DNA from: a virus
Length of the DNA: 37,905 bases
Direction: 5' to 3' (one strand)
Virus record (IMG/VR): IMGVR_UViG_3300047393_000016
Span: 1 to 37,905 of that record
Below the pieces are notes generated by a model. It did not search any database, was not told where the DNA came from, and was given only the letters and a program-made list of their open reading frames with translations. Positions within the stretch are counted from its first letter, which is position 1. The number at the start of each line of letters is the position of its first letter. This document shows, piece by piece, positions 31,351-37,905 of this stretch. Both the position numbers and the translations under genes were made by a program.

Positions 31351-34044
31351 TTATATATTTATATTTATTGCAGGAATAGTTCCTGATCTTATGGTAATAG
31401 TACTTATTGTAGTTGGAGCTGAACCAAAAGTAACAGCTAATGAGTATGAGTTATTAATAGTAGGACTTGAGTTATTTGAACTTATAGCAATACATTGTGT
31501 TGTTTGTAAACTAAACGGTGTAAATGTTCCGTTAGCATAAGTTGCCAACCAATAGGTTTCACCAGATGCAAAAGTCTGACTTGTAGTTACTGTTTTTAAT
31601 CCTACAGTAGAACAGTCTAAGTTCGCACTTTCGTATATTTTATTATAGGGTTTTCCGTTCAAGTCTGAATAAATTAACATTCTCATAGAAACAACGCTAG
31701 ACACACCTATATAAATACTTAATGAAGTTGACGTTAAATCCTGCGCTGGTATATATGGGTTAAATATTAACGTATTCGCACTCTGAGTTGTACCTGAAGA
31801 AGTATTCGCTGAATTAATTGCTGATGTTGTACTTTGACCGCTTGATAATTTAACTAAAGAATGGACACCGCCAACTCCTACCCAAGATGTTCCAACACCA
31901 TTTGATGATAATACTTGCCCAGACGTTCCTGGTAAATTGCTTGAGTCTTTAAAAGAACCAGTTAATCTTAAATTACCAACTATATGAAGTTTTTCAGTAG
32001 AAGCTTCAATTCCAATTCCAATATTACCAGAAGTATTTAAAACAAGTTGATCTGCAGCGCCTGCCGTAGCTCTAATTCTAATATTATTTAAAGTTGTCTT
32101 ATTAAAACCTATAATATCATAGGTAGTTAAATTGGTTTGTAGCATTAATCCAGATGTACCATTTCCAAAATAAGCATTATTACCAGAAGCATCTGCTTTA
32201 GACACATCTAGAGCTGTAAAAGGATTTGTTATGCCTATACCTAAATATCCAGCCTGTGTAATTCTCATTACATTAGCGCTATTCATTTGGAAATCTAATG
32301 GCTGGTTTGTATTTCCTACATTTATTCTAGCAAATCCAGCTGTTGAATTTGGCAGTAATTTTATTTCAGTACCTCCAGCTCCAGTAGCCTCTATTGTCAA
32401 CGTTCTGCCTCCTCCACCTGACATTTTAATATTCCCACTAACATCCAACTTTTCTGCTGGTATTGTTGTACCTAATCCTAATCTATTATTTGTATCATCC
32501 CAAAAGAATTGTGAGTTATCTTGTTGTAGCACTCCTCCAATTCCAGCAAATAATACAGATCCAGAAGTTGCGCTTGTTATAAGTCCTCCTATTGACATTG
32601 ATCCAGCTACAGTAAATGTTCTGTTAGCACTTAGATCTTGCGTAACACCGTTTATTGTTAATGTTCTTGAAGTTGGTACACCGCCTAGCCCAGTTAATGT
32701 CTGATCCCCCGTATTAGTGCCGCTTAAATTAGATGCGCTTATACTAGAGGCGAATATAGCTCCATCTGCGCTTGTTATATATCCAGTATCACTAATTGTT
32801 AGTTTATCAAATCCATTTTTTGAAACTGTAAAAGGTAAACCTGTTGACTCAAAGTGGTTTTCTAAAACTAAATTCCTTCCTGTTCCAAAATTATAAAAAT
32901 AATTTCCAGTTCCTATAGAATAGTTAGTAGAATAAATACCAATAGCTTCAGAATAATTTCCATAATTTCCAGAGCGTATACCATACCCATTGCTTTCGTT
33001 ATTTGAAGAGATATTTATACCAGAAGAATCATTTTGTAAATACATACCTACACCTCCAGAAACAATGTAAGATTTTATATTTATTCCAGAACCTACTTGA
33101 TTAAAAGTTTTAGTACCAGTTATATTTTCGTTACCGGTTTTGTGTACAACGTTAGCGTCATCAGCAGGTGTGTATCCTAATATAGTAGGCACGGTCTTTG
33201 GCATCCATAATAGCGCTGACGTATCATAAACTAATACCTCATTGTTATTTGGCGAAACTGCTGATACATTATGCAACTCTTCTAATTCATACCCGTTGTT
33301 TACCTTAACAAATATTTTTCCGTGTATCGCGTGCGCATACTCCACAAATCCAATTATTACAGTATGTATAGGAGCAATTGGTTTTATGTTAGTTATTCTA
33401 CCAGCAACAGTTCCGCTAAGATAAAGTATATCGCCATCTAGCCATGTCTCTCCTTGTAAAGAACCAGTTGTATTTATTTCTCTGACCTGCCCGCTTGTAG
33501 TTATAAACCCTTCTTGATTTATTAATATTGTTTCAGTTACCAGCCCTAATGTAGCTGCGCTATCTAAGTCATTATCTGCTTGAGCTAAGTCAACTTTAGG
33601 TCTTTGCCCTTGCGCTCCAGTGACTCTTACTGCTTGGTAATTTGCTTCTAGCAATGTTATATTACCAGAGGTTTTATTTACAACCCTTGCAACAGTCTCT
33701 TGCCCTATTTGTAATGTTACACTTTCACCTTTCAAGCTTAAATTTAAAGTACCATCCGTATCGTTCCAAGCTAGACTACCTACAGTAGTAGGAGGAACTG
33801 TTGGCGTTGTATCAAATTGTATATTACCAGTCGATAATCCGTATTCGCCTAAATTAACATTACCTGTGGCGCCTGTATACGGAACAAATACTCCAGATCC
33901 AATATCTGATAATAATTGGACTCCAGTTCTGTACTTAACAGCTCCTCCATCTGACACTAAAAACTTATCTGTATCTAGTGTAGCATTTGCTATTTGAGAT
34001 AGATTTAAAGATCCATCTACTTCAACCGAAGTTTTTATTTTCAT
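31351..34044 (-). CDS. Large tail fibre / receptor-binding protein
   Basis: 897 residues. The N-terminus (MKIKTSVEVDGSLNLSQIAN) resembles the virion-attachment end of phage fibres. Many short repeats typical of trimeric beta fibres follow, such as VPYTGATGNVNLG, NNRLGLGTTIPAEKLDVSGN near 520-540, AGYLGIGITNPFTALDVSK and IGIGIEASTEKLHIVGN. The C-terminal ~170 residues form a separate beta domain with no S74 chaperone signature. It is the main candidate for host recognition. Its codons and content look somewhat less A/T-biased than the surrounding genes, judged by eye, as is common for fibre genes that exchange. Confidence 0.75.
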   Translation of the reverse strand: MKIKTSVEVDGSLNLSQIANATLDTDKFLVSDGGAVKYRTGVQLLSDIGSGVFVPYTGATGNVNLGEYGLSTGNIQFDTTPTVPPTTVGSLAWNDTDGTLNLSLKGESVTLQIGQETVARVVNKTSGNITLLEANYQAVRVTGAQGQRPKVDLAQADNDLDSAATLGLVTETILINQEGFITTSGQVREINTTGSLQGETWLDGDILYLSGTVAGRITNIKPIAPIHTVIIGFVEYAHAIHGKIFVKVNNGYELEELHNVSAVSPNNNEVLVYDTSALLWMPKTVPTILGYTPADDANVVHKTGNENITGTKTFNQVGSGINIKSYIVSGGVGMYLQNDSSGINISSNNESNGYGIRSGNYGNYSEAIGIYSTNYSIGTGNYFYNFGTGRNLVLENHFESTGLPFTVSKNGFDKLTISDTGYITSADGAIFASSISASNLSGTNTGDQTLTGLGGVPTSRTLTINGVTQDLSANRTFTVAGSMSIGGLITSATSGSVLFAGIGGVLQQDNSQFFWDDTNNRLGLGTTIPAEKLDVSGNIKMSGGGGRTLTIEATGAGGTEIKLLPNSTAGFARINVGNTNQPLDFQMNSANVMRITQAGYLGIGITNPFTALDVSKADASGNNAYFGNGTSGLMLQTNLTTYDIIGFNKTTLNNIRIRATAGAADQLVLNTSGNIGIGIEASTEKLHIVGNLRLTGSFKDSSNLPGTSGQVLSSNGVGTSWVGVGGVHSLVKLSSGQSTTSAINSANTSSGTTQSANTLIFNPYIPAQDLTSTSLSIYIGVSSVVSMRMLIYSDLNGKPYNKIYESANLDCSTVGLKTVTTSQTFASGETYWLATYANGTFTPFSLQTTQCIAISSNNSSPTINNSYSLAVTFGSAPTTISTITIRSGTIPAININI

Positions 34045-34045
34045 G

Positions 34046-35197
34046 TTATCCTATTTTCTTTACTAGTACTCTAATACTTCCAGTTGCTGGTGCCGTTGTG
34101 AATGACACAACTACTGTATTGACTGCGTTTCTAGTTACATCTGATATTACCGTTTCTTTTGTTATGAAGTCATAAAGACTAACCTCTACGTCAAGTGAGT
34201 TCAAGTTGTGTGTCACTGTATAACTTGTTGCAACTCCATTTCCTATTGTACTTGCGTAAGAGTACTCAGAGTTGTTAACCGATAGGTCTACATCTCCATT
34301 TACATTTACTACCGTTACAGATCCATCTGCTGAAGTAATTGAATTTACTGGAGAGTCTCCGTCTACATAAGATATAGGATAGAATACTCCATCATTAGCC
34401 TGTATCTCCCACTTGTCCGTAGTCTCATTCCATCTTAATGATCTATTTGGGTCGTCCCCTCTCTCTACCTCAATACCAGCATTCTCTGTAGCAGTACCAA
34501 CTGCGTTGCTATTTAAAGTAATTATATTGTCAGCTAATAGTATCTGCTCAGTATTAACAGTAGTTACTGTTCCGCTAACTGTAAGATTGCCTCCAACAAC
34601 TAAGTCGTTTGTTATTGTAACATCGTCTGGTAAACCTACAACTATCTCAGATCCGCTTTCCGTGATCTGAATCTCATTGGAAGTACCAGCTATAGTAATA
34701 GAGTTAGACGCTCCTAGGTCGTCTGTCAAGAAAATAGAAGCTGAGTTTGTTGATCCAGCTCCAACTGATATAGTATACGTCCTACCCTCAAAAGTCTCTG
34801 TAGCTGATGTTATGCCAGTTATGTGACCAAATGAATCAAGAGTTATATCTTGTATATAGGTTCTTCCAGAGTTATTTACAGATGTAGCTGGGTTAGTAGC
34901 TGGGTGAGCTGTGAGATACCTACCATCTAAACTTACCGTTAGATCAGCTAACGCACCGCTCCTACCAAGAGTAAGTGTTCCATTGGCAGTAGAGAATGCT
35001 AATTCATCAACATAGTTATCTGTGTCTTGTATTGCTACCCACTGAGTACCATTGTAAAAGTATATTTTTTTATCTCCAAGTGTAGAGTCAAAGTATATCT
35101 GTCCCTCTTTTGGTCCAGATGGAGGTGTTCCCAATGGATGAACTACTACATTCTGTAATTCATTACCAGTTAAATCTAAGTTACTTAAGTGTTTCAT
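34046..35197 (-). CDS. Tail fibre protein with C-terminal adhesin-like domain
   Basis: 383 residues. The N-terminus includes LGTPPSGPKEGQIYFDSTLG and YFYNGTQWVAIQD, a small phage fibre module that I recognise. The middle is Gly/Ser/Thr-rich (LTLGRSGALADLTVSLDGRY, NNLTVSG type). The last ~80 residues (VTHNLNSLDVEVSLYDF...GSIRVLVKKIG) form a beta domain also found, in diverged form, at the end of the next gene. It probably forms part of a branched or stacked fibre with the neighbouring 897- and 232-residue proteins. One base separates it from the 897-residue gene. Confidence 0.7.
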   Translation of the reverse strand: MKHLSNLDLTGNELQNVVVHPLGTPPSGPKEGQIYFDSTLGDKKIYFYNGTQWVAIQDTDNYVDELAFSTANGTLTLGRSGALADLTVSLDGRYLTAHPATNPATSVNNSGRTYIQDITLDSFGHITGITSATETFEGRTYTISVGAGSTNSASIFLTDDLGASNSITIAGTSNEIQITESGSEIVVGLPDDVTITNDLVVGGNLTVSGTVTTVNTEQILLADNIITLNSNAVGTATENAGIEVERGDDPNRSLRWNETTDKWEIQANDGVFYPISYVDGDSPVNSITSADGSVTVVNVNGDVDLSVNNSEYSYASTIGNGVATSYTVTHNLNSLDVEVSLYDFITKETVISDVTRNAVNTVVVSFTTAPATGSIRVLVKKIG

Positions 35198-35206
35198 TTA
35201 TCTTAA

Positions 35207-35905
35207 TTAATTGAAGAATGCCTTACCAGAAAATGATGAGGTAAATCTTATTATTACTGTATTTAGTGAGTTATATTCTATTTCTCCAACAACAACGTTA
35301 TTTCCAGAATCTACTATTGAAATTGACGGATACTTTTTTAAGTTATGAGTAACATCCCATTGATTAGAAGCTAAATTTTGAGAGTGTACAAAGTTCTTAT
35401 CTAATTCTTTATTATTTGGTATTGTAGTAACTCCATATATCTTAGTATCCTCCATTGAACCATTTGCCTCAACAAGTTCTAATGATAAATTATAAAACGT
35501 TAAATTACTTAAATCTTCTACTACATCTAATAATTTATATATACCAAATACATTTGGATTAGATGTATCAGCTATCATTATAGTATTACCAACAAAAGCT
35601 TCTAATATATCAACTATATATTTTAATCCACTATTCTTCTCACTTACTTTAAGAGTTGTAATTGATGAAAATAAAGGTGATTGAGTTAATGTAGTTACAG
35701 AACCCACTGGTCTATCTCCTACAAATGTTTGGTAATATTTAAAGTTTATTTGGTTTACAACTCCTAAAATACCCGACTCATTAAAAAAATCAGCCAGGTT
35801 CTTAGGTGTAAAGTTTTTAGTTATTCCTCCGCTAAAATCAGTTCCGATCCATTTATCGTTTTCAGTTACAATTGGATCTATTACATAGGTACTTATTCTA
35901 GCCAT
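35207..35905 (-). CDS. Tail/fibre structural protein
   Basis: 232 residues. The N-terminus (MARISTYVIDPIVTENDKWI followed by GTDFSGGITKNF) is a typical fibre-base segment of Bacteroidota phages. The C-terminus (WDVTHNLKKYPSISIVDSGN followed by NNVVVGEIEYNSLNTVIIRF) is a beta domain related to the end of the 383-residue protein and to C-terminal domains of other phage fibres. Likely the first fibre protein attached to the tail. Spacing to the upstream HNH-like gene is 4 bases. Confidence 0.65.
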   Translation of the reverse strand: MARISTYVIDPIVTENDKWIGTDFSGGITKNFTPKNLADFFNESGILGVVNQINFKYYQTFVGDRPVGSVTTLTQSPLFSSITTLKVSEKNSGLKYIVDILEAFVGNTIMIADTSNPNVFGIYKLLDVVEDLSNLTFYNLSLELVEANGSMEDTKIYGVTTIPNNKELDKNFVHSQNLASNQWDVTHNLKKYPSISIVDSGNNVVVGEIEYNSLNTVIIRFTSSFSGKAFFN

Positions 35906-35909
35906 TTAA

Positions 35910-36212
35910 TTATTTTTTGTTTTTTGTATTATTAACTTTTGCGCTAACTAATCTTAAATTAGATTTATGATTGCTACCTCCATCAGCTAGTGTTTTCTTA
36001 TGATCTACAACGTAACCATCTGGTATGTTTTTAAACTTAGAACGAGCCTGTACTCTAGCCTTCTGTTTTGCTTTTTCAGATGGCGTAGAGTTCTTTTCTT
36101 TTTTATAAGCTTTTCCATCTTCAGATTCATTCCATTTCTTAGAAGTAACTTGATGTTTCTTTCTAGCCTCTGGATTTTCTCTATAGTATTTAGCCGTTCT
36201 GCCTAGTCCCAT
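35910..36212 (-). CDS. Small basic HNH-like protein
   Basis: 100 residues, very Lys-rich. Residues 1-55 are charged helix, starting MGLGRTAKYYRENPEARKKH. The end holds GYVVDHKKTLADGGSNHKSN (about 66-85) and LRLVSAKVNNTKNKK, an HNH-like beta-beta-alpha pattern with D-H, N and a terminal NN. Phage genomes commonly have such a short protein beside structural genes; whether it cuts DNA is unclear. It is not a homing endonuclease by size. TAATG overlaps the stop of the upstream gene. Confidence 0.5.
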   Translation of the reverse strand: MGLGRTAKYYRENPEARKKHQVTSKKWNESEDGKAYKKEKNSTPSEKAKQKARVQARSKFKNIPDGYVVDHKKTLADGGSNHKSNLRLVSAKVNNTKNKK

Positions 36213-36517
36213 TATTTTTTCATTTTTTTATCTATAATAGCAGCGTCTTTATTTTTAAAAGAATGTGGTGAATTTTGACCTTCCCACTGACCTTTTCTTG
36301 AGAATTCATTACTCTCGTATTTACTACCATTTTTATCTTCTAATTTAACTCCTTTTAATCCTAAGTTGAATCCATGAGTATAATCCATACTATCTTTCTT
36401 TGTAGCTGGATAATCTGATTGAATACCCATCACTTTATTATTAGCAGCATTAGCTTGTTTGAATAAAGTATACTTAGGTTTTATAACCTTTTTTTTATCG
36501 ATTTTAGGTTGTATCAT
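36212..36517 (-). CDS. Small unknown basic protein
   Basis: 101 residues with basic ends (KIDKKKVIKPK and DKKMKK) and a central GFNLGLKGVKLEDKNGSKY segment. It is predicted to be largely loop. No family recognised. It belongs to the run of short Lys-rich genes at the start of the late block. Confidence 0.55.
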   Translation of the reverse strand: MIQPKIDKKKVIKPKYTLFKQANAANNKVMGIQSDYPATKKDSMDYTHGFNLGLKGVKLEDKNGSKYESNEFSRKGQWEGQNSPHSFKNKDAAIIDKKMKK

Positions 36518-36519
36518 TT

Positions 36520-36699
36520 TTATTTCTTTTTAGATTTAGAAGCTATCATTTTTAAAAACGCAATTTGCTCTTTGCTTTGCACTTTCTTACCCTCTGATTT
36601 CTCATGTTTCATCATAGCTTTTTTAGAAGCGTATTTCTCTCCAGTTTCTTTCTCAACTACTTTTTTAGGCATAGCCTTTTTAACAACTGCTTTTTTCAT
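36520..36699 (-). CDS. 59-residue Lys-rich protein
   Basis: ATG at 36699 to TAA at 36520-36522, 59 codons: starts MKKAVVKKAMPKKVVEKETG and ends MIASKSKKK, with about a third of the residues Lys. The small gaps to both neighbours (2 and 20 bases) support it as a real gene. It resembles small Lys-rich proteins that recur near structural genes of Bacteroidota phages; DNA binding inside the virion is a possible role but not shown. Confidence 0.7.
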   Translation of the reverse strand: MKKAVVKKAMPKKVVEKETGEKYASKKAMMKHEKSEGKKVQSKEQIAFLKMIASKSKKK

Positions 36700-36719
36700 A
36701 ATTATTTATTTTTATATAT

Positions 36720-37214
36720 TTATCTACAACCTTGACCACAAGCACTTGAATTTTTTTGCTTGCCAGTATCAGAAGCTCCTTCAATTGATTGATAACTCTG
36801 CTTTGTTGGATTATAATATTTCTTTCCTGGATTCTTTTCTTCCCAATCTTTAACCTCTATTTTTTTTCTCCCCTCTCTTAAATCAATATCCATTTTCTTC
36901 ACCTCTCTTTTAGATGTAAATCTAGGAGTTGCTTTTGGAGCTTTTATCTCTGTTTTAGTTGTTCCAACAGCTTTTAATGGCAATACTTCAGTTAAGCTTC
37001 TTTCTCCAGATTTCTTAACTACAGTTGCTTTTGGTTTTACAGATGGTTTAACTTCTTTAGCTTTACCTTCTTTTACAAACGTTTCTCTTGTTACTGGTTT
37101 TCTCTTTACTTGAGATTTACTCTTTAATTCAGAACTCCAGCTTTGATTAAACGTTCTAGCTCCAGTTTCTGGGTCTACAGTTACTTTTGTTTTAATAATT
37201 GGATCTATTGCCAT
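36720..37214 (-). CDS. Lys-rich virion-type protein with C-terminal Cys cluster
   Basis: 164 residues, low complexity, rich in Lys, Thr, Pro and Val. The N-terminus ([20 protein letters not shown]) is followed by long disordered stretches such as [13 protein letters not shown]. The final residues read SSACGQGCR, a CxxxC pair. Its start overlaps the 51-residue gene by 23 bases in another frame. No family recognised; composition and place suggest a DNA-associated or minor virion protein. Confidence 0.55.
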   Translation of the reverse strand: MAIDPIIKTKVTVDPETGARTFNQSWSSELKSKSQVKRKPVTRETFVKEGKAKEVKPSVKPKATVVKKSGERSLTEVLPLKAVGTTKTEIKAPKATPRFTSKREVKKMDIDLREGRKKIEVKDWEEKNPGKKYYNPTKQSYQSIEGASDTGKQKNSSACGQGCR

Positions 37215-37347
37215 AATTATTTCTTTTAGTTTTCCCAGCTTTGCTTAATGCAATAGCTATTGCTTGTTTTTGAGGCTTACCTTGTTTAATCTCTATTCTA
37301 ATATTTGCACTTACAACTTTAGAACTACTACCATTTTTTAGTGGCAT
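37192..37347 (-). CDS. 51-residue protein of the small phage [13 protein letters not shown] type
   Basis: ATG at 37347 to TAA at 37192-37194. The sequence starts [20 protein letters not shown], then [19 protein letters not shown]. This matches a short protein found in many unrelated phages (pattern: MPL/KKGSS, N-I, GKPQKQAVAIAL, AGK), possibly nucleic-acid binding. Function is not known. It ends inside the start of the 164-residue gene, overlapping by 23 bases. Confidence 0.7.
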   Translation of the reverse strand: MPLKNGSSSKVVSANIRIEIKQGKPQKQAIAIALSKAGKTKRNNYGNRSNY

Positions 37348-37351
37348 ATCT

Positions 37352-37519
37352 TTATTTTTTATAAAATATTTTATTAACTAATAGGTTTGGATTATTCAAA
37401 GCTTCTTGTCTAGCTTCGCATCCGCAACTTGGAGATACTTTTTTAACTAATGCTTTTATCCCAGAATACTTTGTTAGCTTTCCTATTGAGTCACCTAATC
37501 CTATTGATCTTTTAACCAT
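37352..37519 (-). CDS. 55-residue protein with CxC motif
   Basis: ATG at 37519 to TAA at 37352-37354. Residues run [20 protein letters not shown], then [18 protein letters not shown] short helix followed by a Cys-Gly-Cys pair and another helix is a pattern I associate with small proteins of Bacteroidota phages, sometimes at the late-gene start. The two Cys may bind metal. Function unknown. The neighbours are 3 and 4 bases away. Confidence 0.7.
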   Translation of the reverse strand: MVKRSIGLGDSIGKLTKYSGIKALVKKVSPSCGCEARQEALNNPNLLVNKIFYKK

Positions 37520-37522
37520 ATG

Positions 37523-37789
37523 TCACCATTTAATTTTATCCGACCAATAGGCCGCACTTGACTTTCCTTTAGCTATATTCTTTCCATGTCTAGCTTTAAA
37601 CGAAGCTCTTTTTGCTTTCATTCTATTAGACTCACCAGCTTTAGGTTTACCAGCAGTTGAAGCTCCTTGTTCTCCAAATCGTATTATCTTTTCCTTGCCA
37701 TCATAGCAAGCCTTTACAACATGAGACTTCTTAGCGTTGTCTGGTGTTCTTTTAGGACTGTTACATTGCATTTTATCTTTTTCCAACAT
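37523..37789 (-). CDS. Small basic phage protein, first gene of the late block
   Basis: 88 residues (82 if the ATG at 37771 is used). SHVVKACYDGKEKIIRFGEQ, GASTAGKPKAGESNRMKAKR, ASFKARHGKNIAKGK and the ending AAYWSDKIKW are characteristic of a small domain (of the DUF6321 kind, by memory) common in virulent phages of several hosts. It is highly basic. Function unknown, but as first gene after the divergent promoter it heads the long leftward transcript. Confidence 0.75.
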   Translation of the reverse strand: MLEKDKMQCNSPKRTPDNAKKSHVVKACYDGKEKIIRFGEQGASTAGKPKAGESNRMKAKRASFKARHGKNIAKGKSSAAYWSDKIKW

Positions 37790-37815
37790 AGAAATAATAT
37801 TATTTGAAATCCATG

Positions 37816-37823
37816 CAAAGTTA
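37816..37823 (-). promoter_or_regulatory. -7 element of the leftward late promoter
   Basis: TAACTTTG followed by CA on the minus strand, 26 bases before the first late-block gene (37789). Same box and following CA as the promoters of the scaffold and connector genes. No -33 TTTG; phage-specific activation is possible. Confidence 0.5.
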
Positions 37824-37838
37824 CATATTTTTTTATTT

Positions 37839-37846
37839 TACATTTG
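37839..37846 (+). promoter_or_regulatory. -7 element of the rightward promoter
   Basis: TACATTTG on the plus strand, 20 bases before the ATG at 37867. It is 15 bases from the oppositely oriented element at 37816-37823, so the two promoters are back to back and could share a regulator. Confidence 0.45.
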
Positions 37847-37866
37847 TATTAATTAAATCAAATCAA

Positions 37867-37905
37867 ATGGCTAGAAAGGTATATAGAAAGATGAAACGAA
37901 TAGGA
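37867..37905 (+). CDS. Start of a rightward gene, truncated by the window
   Basis: ATG at 37867 opens a frame that is still open at the last base (13 codons, MARKVYRKMKRIG). The seen part is very basic. It follows the divergent promoter region. Product unknown. Confidence 0.5.
   Translation, partial: MARKVYRKMKRIG

Noticed and set aside
1-37905. CRISPR array, integrase, attachment site or insertion sequence
   Set aside because: No regularly spaced identical repeats with variable spacers, no recombinase or transposase motifs and no terminal inverted repeats were seen. The window gives no sign of lysogeny functions.

Overview
The window is part of the genome of an AT-rich tailed phage of the short-tailed (podovirus) type, most likely infecting a member of the Bacteroidota. 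Three observations point to that host group. Upstream gaps repeatedly carry the Bacteroidota -7 element TAnnTTTG, three times with a TTG/TTTG about 19 bases upstream. Most starts lack a Shine-Dalgarno sequence and have A/T-only leaders. The protein set (TerL with a degenerate Walker A, ~800-residue portal, ~450-residue capsid protein, ~1,370-residue tail stabilization protein, very large internal protein) resembles crAss-like phages and the podoviruses of marine flavobacteria. The family-level placement is inference from recalled protein features, not from a search.

Layout. Bases 1-1924 hold the end of a rightward operon: a truncated unknown gene, an HNH endonuclease, a MazG-like pyrophosphohydrolase, a PD-(D/E)XK nuclease and a 36-residue membrane microprotein that I found by reading. 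It ends in a hairpin terminator that meets the leftward block tail to tail. From 37.8 kb down to 1.9 kb everything reads leftward. In transcription order there are small Lys-rich proteins (37.8-35.9 kb), tail/fibre proteins (35.9-30.8 kb), a lysis cassette of holin, M15 endolysin and unimolecular spanin with an HNH gene wedged in (30.7-28.8 kb), small genes including a double GroES-like protein, then packaging and head genes TerL, portal, scaffold and major capsid protein (27.7-20.2 kb). These are followed by a 750-base non-coding and tRNA locus, head-tail connector and stabilization genes (19.5-12.9 kb), distal tail proteins, an acetyltransferase, and three internal/ejected virion proteins. 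At the right edge a divergent promoter pair separates this block from another rightward gene that runs off the window.

The most unusual part is 19.5-20.2 kb. Five packed tRNA genes have anticodons UGG (Pro), UUG (Gln), GUG (His), ACG (Arg) and UAG (Leu). All have G36, so together they supply one decoder for each of the five amino acids whose codons begin with C. Upstream is a chain of alternating hairpin terminators and promoters that could make one or two very short RNAs and a 23-residue peptide. The last of those terminators lies directly in front of the first tRNA.

Other points of interest are three direct repeats with an exact 23-bp period beside an AT-rich tract at 10.14-10.25 kb, terminators whose T-run abuts the next promoter, the u-spanin, the double GroES-like protein next to the terminase, and several real genes shorter than 60 codons.
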